Shown in pieces: positions 1 through 7,734 of a DNA stretch of 64,000 nucleotides. Made by a program: the position numbers and the translations under genes. Under the pieces are notes generated by a model. The model saw only the letters and a program-made list of their open reading frames with translations. It did no database searches and was not told the origin of the DNA. Numbering within the stretch: the stretch's first letter is position 1; every line of letters starts with the position of its first letter. This DNA is from Rhizobium leucaenae USDA 9039 (GTDB lineage Bacteria; Pseudomonadota; Alphaproteobacteria; Rhizobiales; Rhizobiaceae), in NCBI RefSeq assembly GCF_000426285.1, contig NZ_AUFB01000013.1:1-64000 (forward strand), in the 5' to 3' direction.

Positions 1-105
1 GAATACCTCTCGCTCAAGCTCGACGATCCGTCCTTCACGGCCCCGGTCTACGCCTCCCTGGTCCAGGGCGACAAGGGCGAGCACAAGCTCATCTGGTCGC
101 GCTGA
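1..105 (+). CDS. DUF736 family protein, C-terminal fragment (cut by window edge)
   Basis: Frame 1 is open from base 1 to a TGA at 103-105 and encodes 34 residues containing the conserved DUF736 tail: YLSLKLDDPSF, then a proline/valine-rich segment, ending LIWSR. DUF736 proteins are small (about 100-110 residues) products found on rhizobial and other alphaproteobacterial plasmids, and their function is unknown. The N-terminal two thirds lie left of the window. A second, truncated DUF736 gene faces this one about 100 bases downstream. The family call rests on the motif match from memory. Confidence 0.75.
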   Translation, partial: EYLSLKLDDPSFTAPVYASLVQGDKGEHKLIWSR

Positions 106-158
106 CCAGCACATCGGCGCTCCGCTTCACGGCGGGGCGCCTCTTCCACACCAGTGGA

Positions 159-227
159 ATTATGCGGAGCAGAAGCCGCCGCTATCGTCGAGAAATCCAG
201 CCTTCAGCGATCAGCACTCCGCATAAT
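159..227. repeat. 11-bp perfect inverted repeat between the facing DUF736 genes
   Basis: ATTATGCGGAG at 159-169 is repeated in inverted orientation as CTCCGCATAAT at 217-227, leaving a 47-bp spacer. The right arm lies just beyond the point where the minus-strand DUF736 reading frame stops matching its family. This could be a recombination scar, the ends of a deleted small element, or a convergent transcription hairpin. No transposase sequence lies between the arms. Confidence 0.5.
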
Positions 228-392
228 CACACTCTCAGCATAATCGACATTGCCTGCGTAGATGCGGAAGTGCGGGCCCTTGTCGGAGGGGTTTTCGATG
301 CGGGCGATGCGGGCCTTGACGTTGAGGGCGAGCGTGCGGATCGAGCCGTTGAAGCCGGTTTCGGAGGTGGTGAAGGTGCCGATGGTTGCCAT
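204..392 (-). pseudogene. DUF736 family protein, 3'-truncated
   Basis: The minus-strand frame from ATG 392 encodes 62 residues. It begins MATIGTFTTSETGFNGSIRT and continues through NVKARI and the GPHFRIYAGNVDY block, which are the N-terminal two thirds of DUF736. After that it runs into about ten unrelated residues and stops, so the YLSLKLDDPSF-type C-terminus present in the fragment at 1-105 is missing. A weak AAAGGA ribosome site precedes the ATG. A 19-nt leader hairpin lies upstream at 416-434. It is most likely a disrupted duplicate of the neighbouring DUF736 gene. A short but functional variant cannot be excluded. Confidence 0.65.
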
Positions 393-415
393 TGTCGTAT
401 TCCTTTGCTGTTTCG

Positions 416-434
416 GGCCGCGCCCATCGCGGCC
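416..434 (-). other. 5'-leader stem-loop of the DUF736 gene
   Basis: On the minus strand the sequence GGCCGCGATGGGCGCGGCC forms 7-bp perfect arms around a 5-nt loop, 24-42 nt upstream of the ATG at 392. It is followed by CGAAAC and a ribosome site. An almost identical element precedes ardC (1968-1986). This suggests a shared post-transcriptional or transcriptional control element. Confidence 0.55.
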
Positions 435-837
435 TCGATGGCTGTCGCAAGGATCGGGGACGATCGGACCGCACCTGAAAGGCCGGAATGAAATGGAGGG
501 CGGCCAGGAGAAGCTTTGTTGCTTCGCGAGGAATGAGCGCATCGCGCTCAGGGGAAGAAAGTTTCGCAAGGCCGTTGCGGGAAGACGATCGAGGTGAAGC
601 CGGTCTTCGATCAGACATGCCTCATCGAGCCCGCGAAGGTCGTGGCCTGGTGCAGTAGTCGAAGGGATATGGCAATGGCTGCCAATCCACGAATGCCCGT
701 CCGACCGTTACAACCATCGCTCCGCTGTCCTGTCCACATGCCAGACCCAAGCCTCGCTGAACCCCCGAGCGTAGGGCGTTGCATTGCCCATCCTCCGCGC
801 TATCGTCGCGCCTTGCGATTCGTCGCCGGGAGGATTT
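435..837. other. Non-coding stretch, no recognisable gene
   Basis: About 400 bases between the truncated DUF736 gene and the small plus-strand gene at 838. Open frames here look like chance GC-rich frames without ribosome sites or recognisable motifs. The left part would hold the promoter of the minus-strand DUF736 gene. Nothing else is seen. Confidence 0.5.
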
Positions 838-1014
838 ATGCGTCAGCAGACAAAACCGTTTATCGTTGAAATCAAGCCGTCCCGGAAGCTCAAGCCGATT
901 GACCGGAAAACCTCGATCTGGGGCAAACTGGACCTTGCAACTGATCGTGACGCGCCCACCGCGGCTGACGACCGAGAGTTGCCGGTCGCTGGCGAGACCA
1001 ACGACCGGCGCTGA
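838..1014 (+). CDS. Small conserved-type hypothetical protein (58 aa)
   Basis: The ATG at 838 is preceded by GGGAGGA with normal spacing. The product begins MRQQTKPFIVEIKPSRKLK and contains the block SIWGKLDL, giving a basic N-terminal half and an acidic tail. I recall similar short proteins on rhizobial plasmids, sometimes labelled transcriptional regulators, but I see no helix-turn-helix and assign no function. The stop lies 8 bases from the end of the convergent ardC gene. Confidence 0.55.
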   Translation: MRQQTKPFIVEIKPSRKLKPIDRKTSIWGKLDLATDRDAPTAADDRELPVAGETNDRR

Positions 1015-1021
1015 CAAGTCG

Positions 1022-1948
1022 TTACGCAGCAAGGCGCTCGTCGGCTGAGTCGGGCTGCAGCGAATGCAGGAACGTTACGGCCCGTTGCGCATGCGCTGCC
1101 GCCTGGAAGATCGCCCGTCTGTCGTCGGTCAGGACCTTGAGCCAGGAGTCAAGATAGGACGCATGATCGGGTCGTGGGTCGAGTTCGGGAACAATGCCGA
1201 GGTCGGCGCAAAGGAAGCAACTGCCGAGCTCGGCAATCAATTCCTCGCGCGCACGCTCGCTCTTGTCCTTGGCGTAGCGGCTGAGGTCGCGACCGACACG
1301 GTGGTCCGGCGCGGTCCAATGGGTGACCTCGTGACTGAGGGTTGCATAGTAGCTTGCAGCGTCCTTGAAGCTCTCGAACAGCGGCATCTGAATGAGGTCG
1401 GCGGCCGGCGAGAAGAAGGCCTGGTTGCCGCCGTGGCGAATGGAAGCGCCGGTGTTGCGGAAGAACCAATCGGCATGCTCGATGCGCTGGACCGGATCTG
1501 GAACCGGTGCGGGCCGCTGATGATTGTAGTGGTCGGGAAGTCCGTCGATCTGCTCGATGTTGAACACGCTATACGCCTTCAGGAAGGGGATTTCCCGCTC
1601 GACTTCGCCGCCGTTCCCGTCGGTTTCGGACTTGGTGAACCGGCTGGCGAAGACGACGGTCGTGCCGGTCTCGCCTTTGCGCACCGCGGCGCCCAGTTCA
1701 AGGGACTGCTTGAACGTCATCCATGTGGATGACGTATAACCCCGTGCGATGCCCTCCGACCATAAAAGCAGTACGTTGACGCCAGAATAGGGTTGCCCGT
1801 TGTAACGCAGCGGCCGGGTAATGCGGCCTGCCGTGTTCGCCGCATTCCATGGTTTCATCCAGGGCCGCACGCCCTTCGCAAGATCTTCGATGATCTTGTC
1901 GGTGATGCGGGTATAAAGATCGCCCCTCTGATTTTCTGTCCTGCTCAT
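1022..1948 (-). CDS. ardC: ArdC-like anti-restriction / zincin metalloprotein
   Basis: The ATG at 1948 has GGAGG 7 bases upstream and gives 308 residues. The N-terminal half (about 8-140) is the ArdC single-stranded-DNA-binding domain, seen as LYTRITDKIIEDLAKG, PWMKPW and RYNGQPYSGVN. The C-terminal half holds the zincin motif HEVTHW at about residues 206-211, followed by a conserved ELIAELG segment that would supply the third zinc ligand. ArdC proteins protect incoming plasmid DNA from host restriction. A longer upstream in-frame extension exists but lacks a ribosome site. The gene sits in the plasmid block with the ParB-like and methylase-helicase genes. Confidence 0.88.
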   Translation of the reverse strand: MSRTENQRGDLYTRITDKIIEDLAKGVRPWMKPWNAANTAGRITRPLRYNGQPYSGVNVLLLWSEGIARGYTSSTWMTFKQSLELGAAVRKGETGTTVVFASRFTKSETDGNGGEVEREIPFLKAYSVFNIEQIDGLPDHYNHQRPAPVPDPVQRIEHADWFFRNTGASIRHGGNQAFFSPAADLIQMPLFESFKDAASYYATLSHEVTHWTAPDHRVGRDLSRYAKDKSERAREELIAELGSCFLCADLGIVPELDPRPDHASYLDSWLKVLTDDRRAIFQAAAHAQRAVTFLHSLQPDSADERLAA

Positions 1949-2248
1949 ATCAAAACCTCCGTTTCGAGGCCGCGCCCGTCGCGGCCCGTTGCGGAGGGTC
2001 GAAGGCAGGAGCAGGTCAGTCGGCGGATGCACCGGAACGGCCGCAACAAAGTGGAGGACGGCAAGGCCGTTGCGTCCGCCGGCGGCTCCTGCAGACCCGA
2101 CGAACGGAACGGGCTGCGCTGCGCGCGCCATCGGCTTCATTTCATGTTGCTCGTTTCCGCCTCCGCGACACGAAAAAAGCCGGTCCCGCCATGGAACCGG
2201 CCGTTCTTGTGTCGACTGAAAAGCCGGGCGGAGCCCCGCCCGAGCTAT
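1949..2248. other. Intergenic region with ardC leader hairpin
   Basis: About 300 bases with no gene call. On the minus strand it contains the ardC ribosome site and the conserved hairpin at 1968-1986. The remainder is GC-rich with many short imperfect inverted repeats typical of the spacers in this block. Confidence 0.45.
1968..1986 (-). other. 5'-leader stem-loop of ardC
   Basis: The minus-strand sequence GGCCGCGACGGGCGCGGCC has 7-bp perfect arms and a 5-nt loop, 20-38 nt upstream of the ardC start. It differs from the DUF736 leader element at 416-434 by one base in the loop and shares the downstream CGAAAC. Confidence 0.55.
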
Positions 2249-2836
2249 CTAATCGAAGGCTGAGATTTGCGCTTCGGCCGCCTTGCGGCTGAGCGACGTG
2301 CCCGGCTGCTCGACCGGCCGGTCGAAAGGCTTCCAGGTCTCGCCGATGACCTGGGCATAGGCAGCGACGGCACCTTCGGCTGCCATTCTGAGCGAATGGG
2401 CCTGTATGCCCATGTCGGCGGCAAACTCCCGCTTACGCTGGGCGGCGCTGTCATAGCCGACGGGGCCGTCGAGGTCCTCGTCACGGGCATCGTTCGCGGC
2501 CTTGGCCGTGGCATCGCGCGCTTCGGTGACGGCGCGGCTGTAGAACTGGCCGGCGCCATGGGCAGAACCGACATAGGCGCCGACGATCCGCTGCAGGTGG
2601 ATCTGCATGGCCTTGTCGCCAAGGCCATCGCCGAGCGCATCGGCTGTCTCGATGATCAGGCGCTCATGCAGGTCGCGGATGCCGTCGCTGTCGATGACGG
2701 CGGTCCCGAAACTCTCGGCGATCTTCAGCGCCTGGCTGGCGTCGGGGCAGGTGAGCCGGACCATTTCGACGGTGGCGCCCTTGCGAAGTTGCACGACGCG
2801 TGGGGATTGGCGAGGAGAGGATGCGGGCTTGGCCAT
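2249..2836 (-). CDS. Hypothetical plasmid protein (195 aa)
   Basis: The start is set at ATG 2836 (MAKPASSPRQSPRVV), preceded by AAAGGA with suitable spacing. A longer upstream frame reads arginine/proline-rich shadow sequence. The product is alpha-helical looking and alanine-rich, with blocks DASQALKIAESFGTAVID, LHERLIIETADALGDGLGD and a C-terminal WKPFDRPVEQPGTSLS segment. No catalytic motif, signal peptide or membrane segment is visible. It resembles conserved hypothetical proteins encoded next to ArdC on rhizobial plasmids. No function is assigned. Confidence 0.6.
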   Translation of the reverse strand: MAKPASSPRQSPRVVQLRKGATVEMVRLTCPDASQALKIAESFGTAVIDSDGIRDLHERLIIETADALGDGLGDKAMQIHLQRIVGAYVGSAHGAGQFYSRAVTEARDATAKAANDARDEDLDGPVGYDSAAQRKREFAADMGIQAHSLRMAAEGAVAAYAQVIGETWKPFDRPVEQPGTSLSRKAAEAQISAFD

Positions 2837-3200
2837 GGTCGTTTCCTTTCGAGGTCGTCCGAAGCGGCTGCGGCCCATGCCGGCTTGCCCTTCGGTGCGG
2901 TCAGCCCGAACCGGCGGAAAGACGGGCGCTTCAGGGTCCGGCCCCACCTGGACGAGCGGAGCCGGTTTGCGTGCGAAGAGGGCAAGCTGCCCTCGACGGA
3001 GCACGCGAGCCTGCTCCGAGAAGGACGGCGGGGTCCGGCCGCACCGCGGCGCGACAGCGGCCTTGAAGCGCACGGCCGCCGGTTCAGACCGCAGCAAAAC
3101 CGAAGGGCAAGCCGGCGTGGAGAGGGAGACGACGTCCTCGAAACGAAACTGGAGGCTCCCCCGCAAACTCCGTCTTCCCCACGCGGGCGTGAATGCTCGC
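2837..3200. other. Intergenic region, no recognisable gene
   Basis: About 360 bases of GC-rich spacer between two minus-strand genes. Open frames on both strands are present but have arginine/proline/alanine-rich shadow composition and no ribosome sites. It probably contains the promoter and leader of the gene starting at 2836. Confidence 0.45.
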
Positions 3201-3608
3201 CTACCGCTCGGGCGGCTTGGGCAACCGGTAGGATTGCAGCCAGCTCGGACCGTGCGAGTTGCGAAGGCCCCGCAGCAGACCGCCGTCATCATGCGGCGGA
3301 CCGCCCATCCACGCATTGCTGAGGATCGATTTCCAGCGGCGGCCATGCTTGGCGGCATAAGCCTGAAGCGCCGCTTGCTGATCCGCCGTCAGGGGCGGCA
3401 TTACTTCATGGCGAAAACGGGCAACACGCGTCTTTGGCGAGGCCTCGGACACTGCTTCCCTGGCCGCGATCAGGCGCCTGAGTTCCGCAACCCCCGCGTT
3501 GACGCAGGCTTCGCCCTCGAGGTGATGGAACTGGCGCCAGAATGCGGTTCTCTCGGCTGGCGATGTGCCGATACCGGCTTTTCGCTCCAGTTCTCCGATC
3601 GTGCTCAT
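3201..3608 (-). CDS. Hypothetical protein (135 aa), last gene of an overlapping trio
   Basis: The start is taken at ATG 3608, which overlaps the stop of the upstream gene in an ATGA arrangement (3605-3608) and so supports translational coupling. The product begins MSTIGELERKAGIGTSPAER and contains a TADQQAALQAYAAKHGRRWK segment, and ends SYRLPKPPER. Such a WKS..L.N.W pattern recalls small plasmid proteins of unknown role. No catalytic residues, signal peptide or membrane segment are visible. Confidence 0.6.
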   Translation of the reverse strand: MSTIGELERKAGIGTSPAERTAFWRQFHHLEGEACVNAGVAELRRLIAAREAVSEASPKTRVARFRHEVMPPLTADQQAALQAYAAKHGRRWKSILSNAWMGGPPHDDGGLLRGLRNSHGPSWLQSYRLPKPPER

Positions 3609-3952
3609 AGCGACGCTCTCCGGGCGGTTGCGACGGGTGGATCGGATTCTACTCGCGCCCGAAATGCCGTGATTGCCGCATCCTGCCGGGCAAGTTTTCG
3701 GGTAAGCGCGTCGAGCTCGGGCTGGCGCTCGGCCGTCAGAGCTGCCAGGTTCGCGCGGTAGCGTTCGAGGAAGGCGCCCGGCTCCGGCGGCTTGCCCCGG
3801 CGAAAGCCAGCCTGACGTCGGCCAAGCTGCGGAATGAGCGCTGTCATGCGGCGCGTAATCTGCCGCTCGATGAGAGCGAGCTGGTGCTGTGTCTTTCGCC
3901 GCGCCGCTTCCATTCTGGCAAGCGAGCCGGCCTGTCGTTCGGAACTGGCCAT
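3605..3952 (-). CDS. Hypothetical coiled-coil-like protein (115 aa)
   Basis: The ATG at 3952 shares one base with the stop of the upstream gene (TAATG), and the stop at 3605 overlaps the next start (ATGA). The product is highly charged and probably helical: MEAARRKTQHQLALIERQIT, then a proline-containing hinge, then LTAERQPELDALTRKLARQD. This heptad-like pattern suggests a coiled coil. Function is unknown. The tight overlaps on both sides indicate a three-gene operon (4836 to 3201). Confidence 0.6.
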   Translation of the reverse strand: MASSERQAGSLARMEAARRKTQHQLALIERQITRRMTALIPQLGRRQAGFRRGKPPEPGAFLERYRANLAALTAERQPELDALTRKLARQDAAITAFRARVESDPPVATARRASL

Positions 3953-4836
3953 TACGACGCCCTCCCACGCCAACCGGCGAAGCTGGAGGGTCCGTCATAG
4001 ACGGCATGCCTCGCCTCATCGATGACAAAGCCGAAGCGGCCGATTGCATACTCATCGCTCGGCACCAGGAAGCGACGCTCTTTCACGCGCTCGCCGCGCT
4101 TGCCGCCGATCGTGGCGATCACCTCGGTCATGCCGGCGTTATGGTCTGACCGTAGCGCCGAGATGACGATCCAGTCGCCAGCGTGCTGCCGCGCGAAGGC
4201 TCGGGCATCCTTCTCGTAGCACTCGCCGGGTGCAAGGGGGCGACCGGAGATCGCCTCCCAGACATCCGGCCAACTGTCGCGGATCGTCTTGTCCGAGCAC
4301 TTGCGTTCGTAGGCCGTGAACAGGTCCGGAAAGGTCAGGGCGACGACCGCCCACGCGGCATCCTCCTCGTACCAGCCGCCGTCTGCCCTCAGCATCGGAT
4401 GGACCCTGGCGTTGCGAGCAGAGGAGAGTTGGAAGCCGCCATGGCCAGCCGTTGTGTGGGAGACGATGCCGTCGGCGTAGACGGTGGCGCTCTGGGACGC
4501 ACCCCAAGGCGTGCTGCAGGTCATTCGCACGCTCTGTCGGGAAAGCAACCCCAACTCGCGGCTGTGTTCCGCCTGTTCGATCATACGGTCGCGAAACGCC
4601 GCTTCGTCGGCGACCGCGCCATGGTGGGAATAGAAATCATCGCGCTTCAGCGCGGCAAGCGGCCGCGACACGCGCCATGCACTGGCGAGCAAATATTGCC
4701 CGCCACCGGCAGGAACCATTGCGAAGACGAGATCGCCGATCCGCGCGACAGCCATGTCGTCGGCGGCTCTGGCGAATTCCACCCCTAAATCTTCAGGGGT
4801 GGAGGCCTCTATTTGGGGCGTGTGTGCCGGGTTCAT
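3952..4836 (-). CDS. Conserved hypothetical protein (294 aa), possibly DUF7007-like
   Basis: The frame runs from ATG 4836, which overlaps the stop of the upstream gene (ATGA), to a stop sharing one base with the next start. It contains a central block with TTAGHGGFQLS, NARVHPML, WYEEDAAWAVVALTFPDLF and a C-terminal FGFVIDEARHAVYDG segment. This pattern resembles a family of rhizobial plasmid proteins that I recall as DUF7007, but I am not certain of the number. There is no signal peptide or membrane segment. It may be translationally coupled to its neighbours on both sides. Confidence 0.65.
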   Translation of the reverse strand: MNPAHTPQIEASTPEDLGVEFARAADDMAVARIGDLVFAMVPAGGGQYLLASAWRVSRPLAALKRDDFYSHHGAVADEAAFRDRMIEQAEHSRELGLLSRQSVRMTCSTPWGASQSATVYADGIVSHTTAGHGGFQLSSARNARVHPMLRADGGWYEEDAAWAVVALTFPDLFTAYERKCSDKTIRDSWPDVWEAISGRPLAPGECYEKDARAFARQHAGDWIVISALRSDHNAGMTEVIATIGGKRGERVKERRFLVPSDEYAIGRFGFVIDEARHAVYDGPSSFAGWRGRAS

Positions 4837-5309
4837 GCCGCAGCCCTCCCTTCCATGTGATCGGCAGCAATCTCATCCTCAGTCACCTCGTCGAGAACGG
4901 CATGAGGATAGCCGTGCTGGGTGAGCCATTCCTCGGCCGCGTGCCGATCAACGGCGAGATGCACGAGCTCGGCATTGGCGCCGGCGCGATCGAAAACGCG
5001 AACCGATCCGAGCGGCGGCCGCTCGATCACTTTGAATGTCAGCGTGCTCTCGAGCGAGAAGGTGCGGTGGATGCGGATGGCGATCACGCCACTTGCGCCG
5101 AGATCGCCCTCGTGAAGCGTAAAATTGGGCGACAGGCTCGTGGCGCCGAGGCTGCGCTCGCCCTCCTTGCGGACCAGCCGGCCCTGACTGTTCCGGGTCT
5201 TCCAGGCGGCGAGCTTCTTGCTGAAACGCTCGGGCGGTCGGGGAGTGCCATCCGACCAGGCGACGATGGAACCAACAGGGGCGAGGTCATAGATCAGAGA
5301 CGCGGACAT
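4833..5309 (-). CDS. Hypothetical protein (158 aa)
   Basis: The start is set at ATG 5309 (MSASLIYDLAPVGSIVAWSD), preceded by AGGAGG with 7-8 nt spacing. It overlaps the downstream gene by four bases. Recognisable blocks are WSDGTPRPPERFSKKLAAW and a C-terminal HMEGRAAA. Nothing suggests an enzyme or membrane protein. A hairpin-forming CCGCCG-rich leader lies just upstream on the minus strand. It is conserved-looking plasmid cargo of unknown function. Confidence 0.6.
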   Translation of the reverse strand: MSASLIYDLAPVGSIVAWSDGTPRPPERFSKKLAAWKTRNSQGRLVRKEGERSLGATSLSPNFTLHEGDLGASGVIAIRIHRTFSLESTLTFKVIERPPLGSVRVFDRAGANAELVHLAVDRHAAEEWLTQHGYPHAVLDEVTEDEIAADHMEGRAAA

Positions 5310-5401
5310 TTGCGCATCCTCCTTTGAGTTTTGATGGTGGTGGAAACGAAACCGCCGCCGGGGCGGCCGGCGGCGGAGGATCATGCGGAGAAGAGGGTCT
5401 G

Positions 5402-7186
5402 CTATTCCGCCGCGATCGCGTAGGCGGTTTCCTCGTCGCTGGAGGGGTCATCATTTGTCGTCACCGCATCAGCGTCAGGATCCCCGTGATCCAGATCCTG
5501 TGCGTCTGAAGCGTCGGCGTCGTTGCGAGCGTCCGGCTGCGCATCGCCGCCGATATCGCCGATCGCCTCTTCGACCGGGGCATTCTCCTCGTCGAAGCAA
5601 TCGCGATGTTTCAGGAGATCGGCGATGTCCTTCGGGTCAGGCGCAAACAGCGCCGCCGGATGGACGAAGGTTGCCTCAGTCGATGTGAAGTGGTCGACGA
5701 GGGCTGCGCGGGTTTCGCGGACCCGCGCCCGGGGCTGGAGGTTGGCCTCCTTTGCCGCAGTCTCCAGGGCCTGGCGCGACAGGCACAGAAGGAAGTCCTC
5801 TGTTCCCATATTCGGTAGGAAGCCTTCGGCGCCGATCGCCTCGCCGGCGATCCTGGAGACGACGCCGCTGTTCGACATACCACGGCGGCAAGAAAGCACG
5901 TCGATGAGGACCGAACGGGCGGCGACACGCACGCTGTCCATATCAACCGACAGCCTGCCATCGGCGGAATAGAGGCGCGCGGCATGACGTTGGAACCGCC
6001 TCAGTCCGAACATGGTGTCGTTGGCGCCGGAATCGACCCGGACATTGGTGCCGGCAAAGGCCATGACCAGGAGAGCCATCAACATGTCGTCCTCGATCGG
6101 CGCGCGGGCCAGCGCCTCATGCAGCGCATCGGTCCGGAAATCACCGATCATGTCGAAGCCCTTCTGCGTGACGTCGGGCCTTGTCTTTCCGGCGACCGCC
6201 GCCTCGTCGTTGGCCTCCTCCGTCCCATCGGCCGCGGTGCCGGTCTGGCCGGCGGACTTCCTGACCTCCGGCATCCGGTAGTGAACGCTCTGCACCTTGC
6301 CCTCGCGATCGAGGTACATTGCGGTGCAATCGCCTTTGCCTGGCTTGCCGTAGACGCGTTCGGCCTTCTTCGGCAGGTCCGGCTGGCCCCAATTGTTGAC
6401 CTCGACGATCGCACCCTTCTTCGGCAGGTTGCTTGCCATCCACTCCTGCTGGGCGCCGAGGAACGCCTCGACATTTGTGGTGTAGCGATTGTCCTGATCG
6501 GCCGGGCCGAACAGGTCCTCGGACCACTCGATACCGTAGGCCAGGCGAAGATCATCGCCGAAGCTTGCATCGCGAGCGTACATGCGGGTTTTCGACAGCC
6601 CGTTGGCGATCTGCCACCAGGCTGCCGTATCGCCCTTCTTCGGCTTGTGGGCTTTCCAGACCTCTTTCTGCTCCTCGGACGAGGCAGCGGCGATCGTCCT
6701 CAGCTGCTGCTCGTTCGGCATATCTCCCTTCGCCATCTGGTCGAGCATCGAAGGCAGAACGTTGGCGAGCAGACGGAGCTTGCGGATCTGGCGGACGGGG
6801 AGGGCAAGCGCTACGGCGATCGCCTCCTCGGTCCAACCAAGCGCGACCAGCCGCTCGATGCCGCGCCATTGGTCGACGGGGTTCAACGGCTCACGCGCGA
6901 TGTTCTCGATCATCGAGCGCATGGCGCCATTGTCGTTGGCCGCCTCGACGACGATCACGTCGATTTCCTCGAGACCGGCGGCGACCGCCATGCGTGTGCG
7001 CCGGTGACCCGCTTCAATGACGTAGCCGTTGCCACCGGCTTCCGGGAAAATGACGGGCGGCTGGATAACGCCTACAGCCTTGATGGTCGCCAGAAGCAGG
7101 GCGTCGGCCTGCGGCGTCGACTTCGACTGACGCGTGTTGTCGGGGTTGTCCTTCAGCGCACGCGGATCGACCTTCATGAGTTGCAT
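5402..7186 (-). CDS. ParB/Spo0J-like nuclease-domain protein (594 aa)
   Basis: The N-terminal domain (about 1-110) has the ParB fold signature: promoter-proximal KVDPRALKDNPDN, QPPVIF, and the GHRRTRMA box at about residues 60-66. It is followed by a helix-turn-helix-like segment around LGWTEEAIAVALALPVRQIRKL. The middle region is unique, and the C-terminal tail is strongly acidic (aspartate-rich, about 545-594). At 594 residues it is about twice the size of a partition ParB and there is no ParA neighbour. It is therefore more likely one of the large ParB-like plasmid proteins linked to ArdC and methylase genes than a segregation protein. Start at ATG 7186 has an AAGGAG-type site. Confidence 0.8.
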   Translation of the reverse strand: MQLMKVDPRALKDNPDNTRQSKSTPQADALLLATIKAVGVIQPPVIFPEAGGNGYVIEAGHRRTRMAVAAGLEEIDVIVVEAANDNGAMRSMIENIAREPLNPVDQWRGIERLVALGWTEEAIAVALALPVRQIRKLRLLANVLPSMLDQMAKGDMPNEQQLRTIAAASSEEQKEVWKAHKPKKGDTAAWWQIANGLSKTRMYARDASFGDDLRLAYGIEWSEDLFGPADQDNRYTTNVEAFLGAQQEWMASNLPKKGAIVEVNNWGQPDLPKKAERVYGKPGKGDCTAMYLDREGKVQSVHYRMPEVRKSAGQTGTAADGTEEANDEAAVAGKTRPDVTQKGFDMIGDFRTDALHEALARAPIEDDMLMALLVMAFAGTNVRVDSGANDTMFGLRRFQRHAARLYSADGRLSVDMDSVRVAARSVLIDVLSCRRGMSNSGVVSRIAGEAIGAEGFLPNMGTEDFLLCLSRQALETAAKEANLQPRARVRETRAALVDHFTSTEATFVHPAALFAPDPKDIADLLKHRDCFDEENAPVEEAIGDIGGDAQPDARNDADASDAQDLDHGDPDADAVTTNDDPSSDEETAYAIAAE

Positions 7187-7734
7187 GGGATGCTCCTTCT
7201 CGGGGATTTGGACACGGCCCTTCTGCCTGTCCTTCTCGCGTCTTCATTTTTCCGAAGACATCTCCCGGACCGCGGAGCGGGCGGCCGGGTGCAACTGCGG
7301 CCGAGCATTGCTGCCGCGAAGGACGAGCGGGGCTGACAGCCCTGCGAAGGCGAGTGGCCGGGATGCGGAGGCGGCGGTTGAGCGGAAGCGGCGACCGGCG
7401 AACTGCTCTGCGACGATTCCTCTTCCTTCCTTCCTTTCTCCCTTGCTTCCTTCTCGTGTCGGCGGCAGAAGCGGCGGCTTGCACGCGACTGGACGTCGAT
7501 TTTGATAAGATGGAAAATAAAAAAATGGGCCAGCGGAAACCGCGGCCCTTGAAGTGTGAAGGTCAATAAACCTCCAGAGGGGAACAGCTGCTGCGGCGGC
7601 ACTGGGAGGAGAGGCCGCCATGTGCATCAGCTGCGTGCGGTATGAACATTATTTGAGCAGACGGAAGTCATTTATTGTGCAATGCAGCTATGCACATGCT
7701 GCACCGCATCCAAAAGACCGCAATCGGCCGATGG
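7187..7734. other. Intergenic region with terminator, upstream of the parB-like gene
   Basis: A 548-base spacer between the end of the giant methylase-helicase gene and the ParB-like gene, both on the minus strand. It contains a convincing rho-independent terminator (7512-7548). The remaining part, closer to 7187, is presumably the promoter and leader of the parB-like gene. No convincing ORF is present. Confidence 0.5.
7512..7548 (-). terminator. Rho-independent terminator of the methylase-helicase gene
   Basis: Read on the minus strand, GGGCCGCGG-TTT-CCGCTGGCCC (7527-7548) forms a nine-pair stem with one bulged T and is followed by ATTTTTTTATTTT. It lies about 190 bases downstream of the 7735 stop and fits the end of that transcript. 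Confidence 0.7.

Noticed and set aside
622..1032. Long minus-strand open frame over the small plus-strand gene
   Set aside because: Antisense shadow of the gene at 838-1014, with no ribosome site and no family-like motif.
5984..7336. 450-codon plus-strand frame opposite the ParB-like gene
   Set aside because: It is the antisense of the parB-like coding region; high GC gives long open complements.
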